Assembly: GCF_014200495.1 (NCBI RefSeq) | Contig: NZ_JACHBY010000009.1 | Location: 62,001-126,000, forward strand | Reading direction: 5' to 3' | DNA: 64,000 nt | Origin: Mucilaginibacter geliditolerans | Lineage (GTDB): Bacteria; Bacteroidota; Bacteroidia; Sphingobacteriales; Sphingobacteriaceae | Shown: one piece after another, positions 63,978-64,000 of the stretch | Layout: each line of letters opens with the position of its first letter | Numbering within the stretch: the stretch's first letter is position 1 | The notes under the pieces: model-generated | Told to the model about the DNA's origin: nothing | Databases searched by the model: none | The model's input: only the letters and a program-made list of their open reading frames with translations | Position numbers and translations under genes: made by a program

Positions 63978-64000
63978 CCAATTGTGGTTTTTATTTATAC

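Overview
The window is a chromosomal segment of a Bacteroidota bacterium, most likely family Sphingobacteriaceae (Mucilaginibacter/Pedobacter-like). This is inferred from the OlsF-type aminolipid synthase, the Wza/Wzc pair, DUF3467, DUF6428, DUF2147 and PorT-like barrel proteins, -7 promoter boxes of the form TAnnTTTG, and the order and style of the rpoBC/tuf region. No species can be named from sequence alone.

Layout. 1-2682: the end of a capsule/exopolysaccharide locus (Wzc-like tyrosine kinase, running off the window, and its Wza-like lipoprotein). 2845-18740: a minus-strand information-processing block read tRNA-Thr/Tyr/Gly/Thr, tuf, tRNA-Trp, secE, nusG, rplKAJL, rpoBC, preceded on the same strand by rpsU, xerC-like recombinase and hpf. 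rpoB uses a TTG start, and rpsU and hpf carry strong Shine-Dalgarno sequences. 19038-21076: acyl-CoA dehydrogenase and a GNAT. 21077-25889: an accessory island with a C-rich RepA-like ATPase gene, an AT-rich DUF262-HEPN gene pair, and about 1.2 kb of gene-free repeats. 25890-36166: RNA methyltransferase, a binding-protein-like lipoprotein, guaA, and assorted single genes (VOC, barrel, coiled-coil membrane protein, AraC-MGMT, 2OG oxygenase, two tiny His-rich exported peptides, metallophosphoesterase). 36380-47590: DUF6624 protein, OlsF-like acyltransferase, HhH protein, apt, MarC, amino-acid permease, YceI, DUF2147, ROK regulator, HAD. 48474-52105: an arsenic resistance cluster (arsR, DUF6428 protein, two arsenate reductases, VOC protein, acr3) with a 16-bp operator-like palindrome twice. 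52115-54038: c-type heme lipoprotein and DoxX-like protein, divergent. 54317-61222: a phosphate region (porin, pstSCAB, phoU on the minus strand; a DUF47/PhoU-like gene divergent). 61343-63977: HAD, Crp/Fnr regulator and two unknown proteins.

The most unusual feature is the intergenic DNA. Nearly every long gap is made of dispersed repeats from at least six families. One family (five copies, 24.9, 25.3, 25.7, 41.1 and 41.5 kb) has an interlocked A-B-A'-B' arrangement of complementary arms, which could be a pseudoknot or two alternative hairpins, with paired base changes between copies that keep the pairing. It abuts longer hairpins whose arms also co-vary. The second item worth following is the DUF262-HEPN pair, a plausible toxin/defence module inside the repeat-bounded island.
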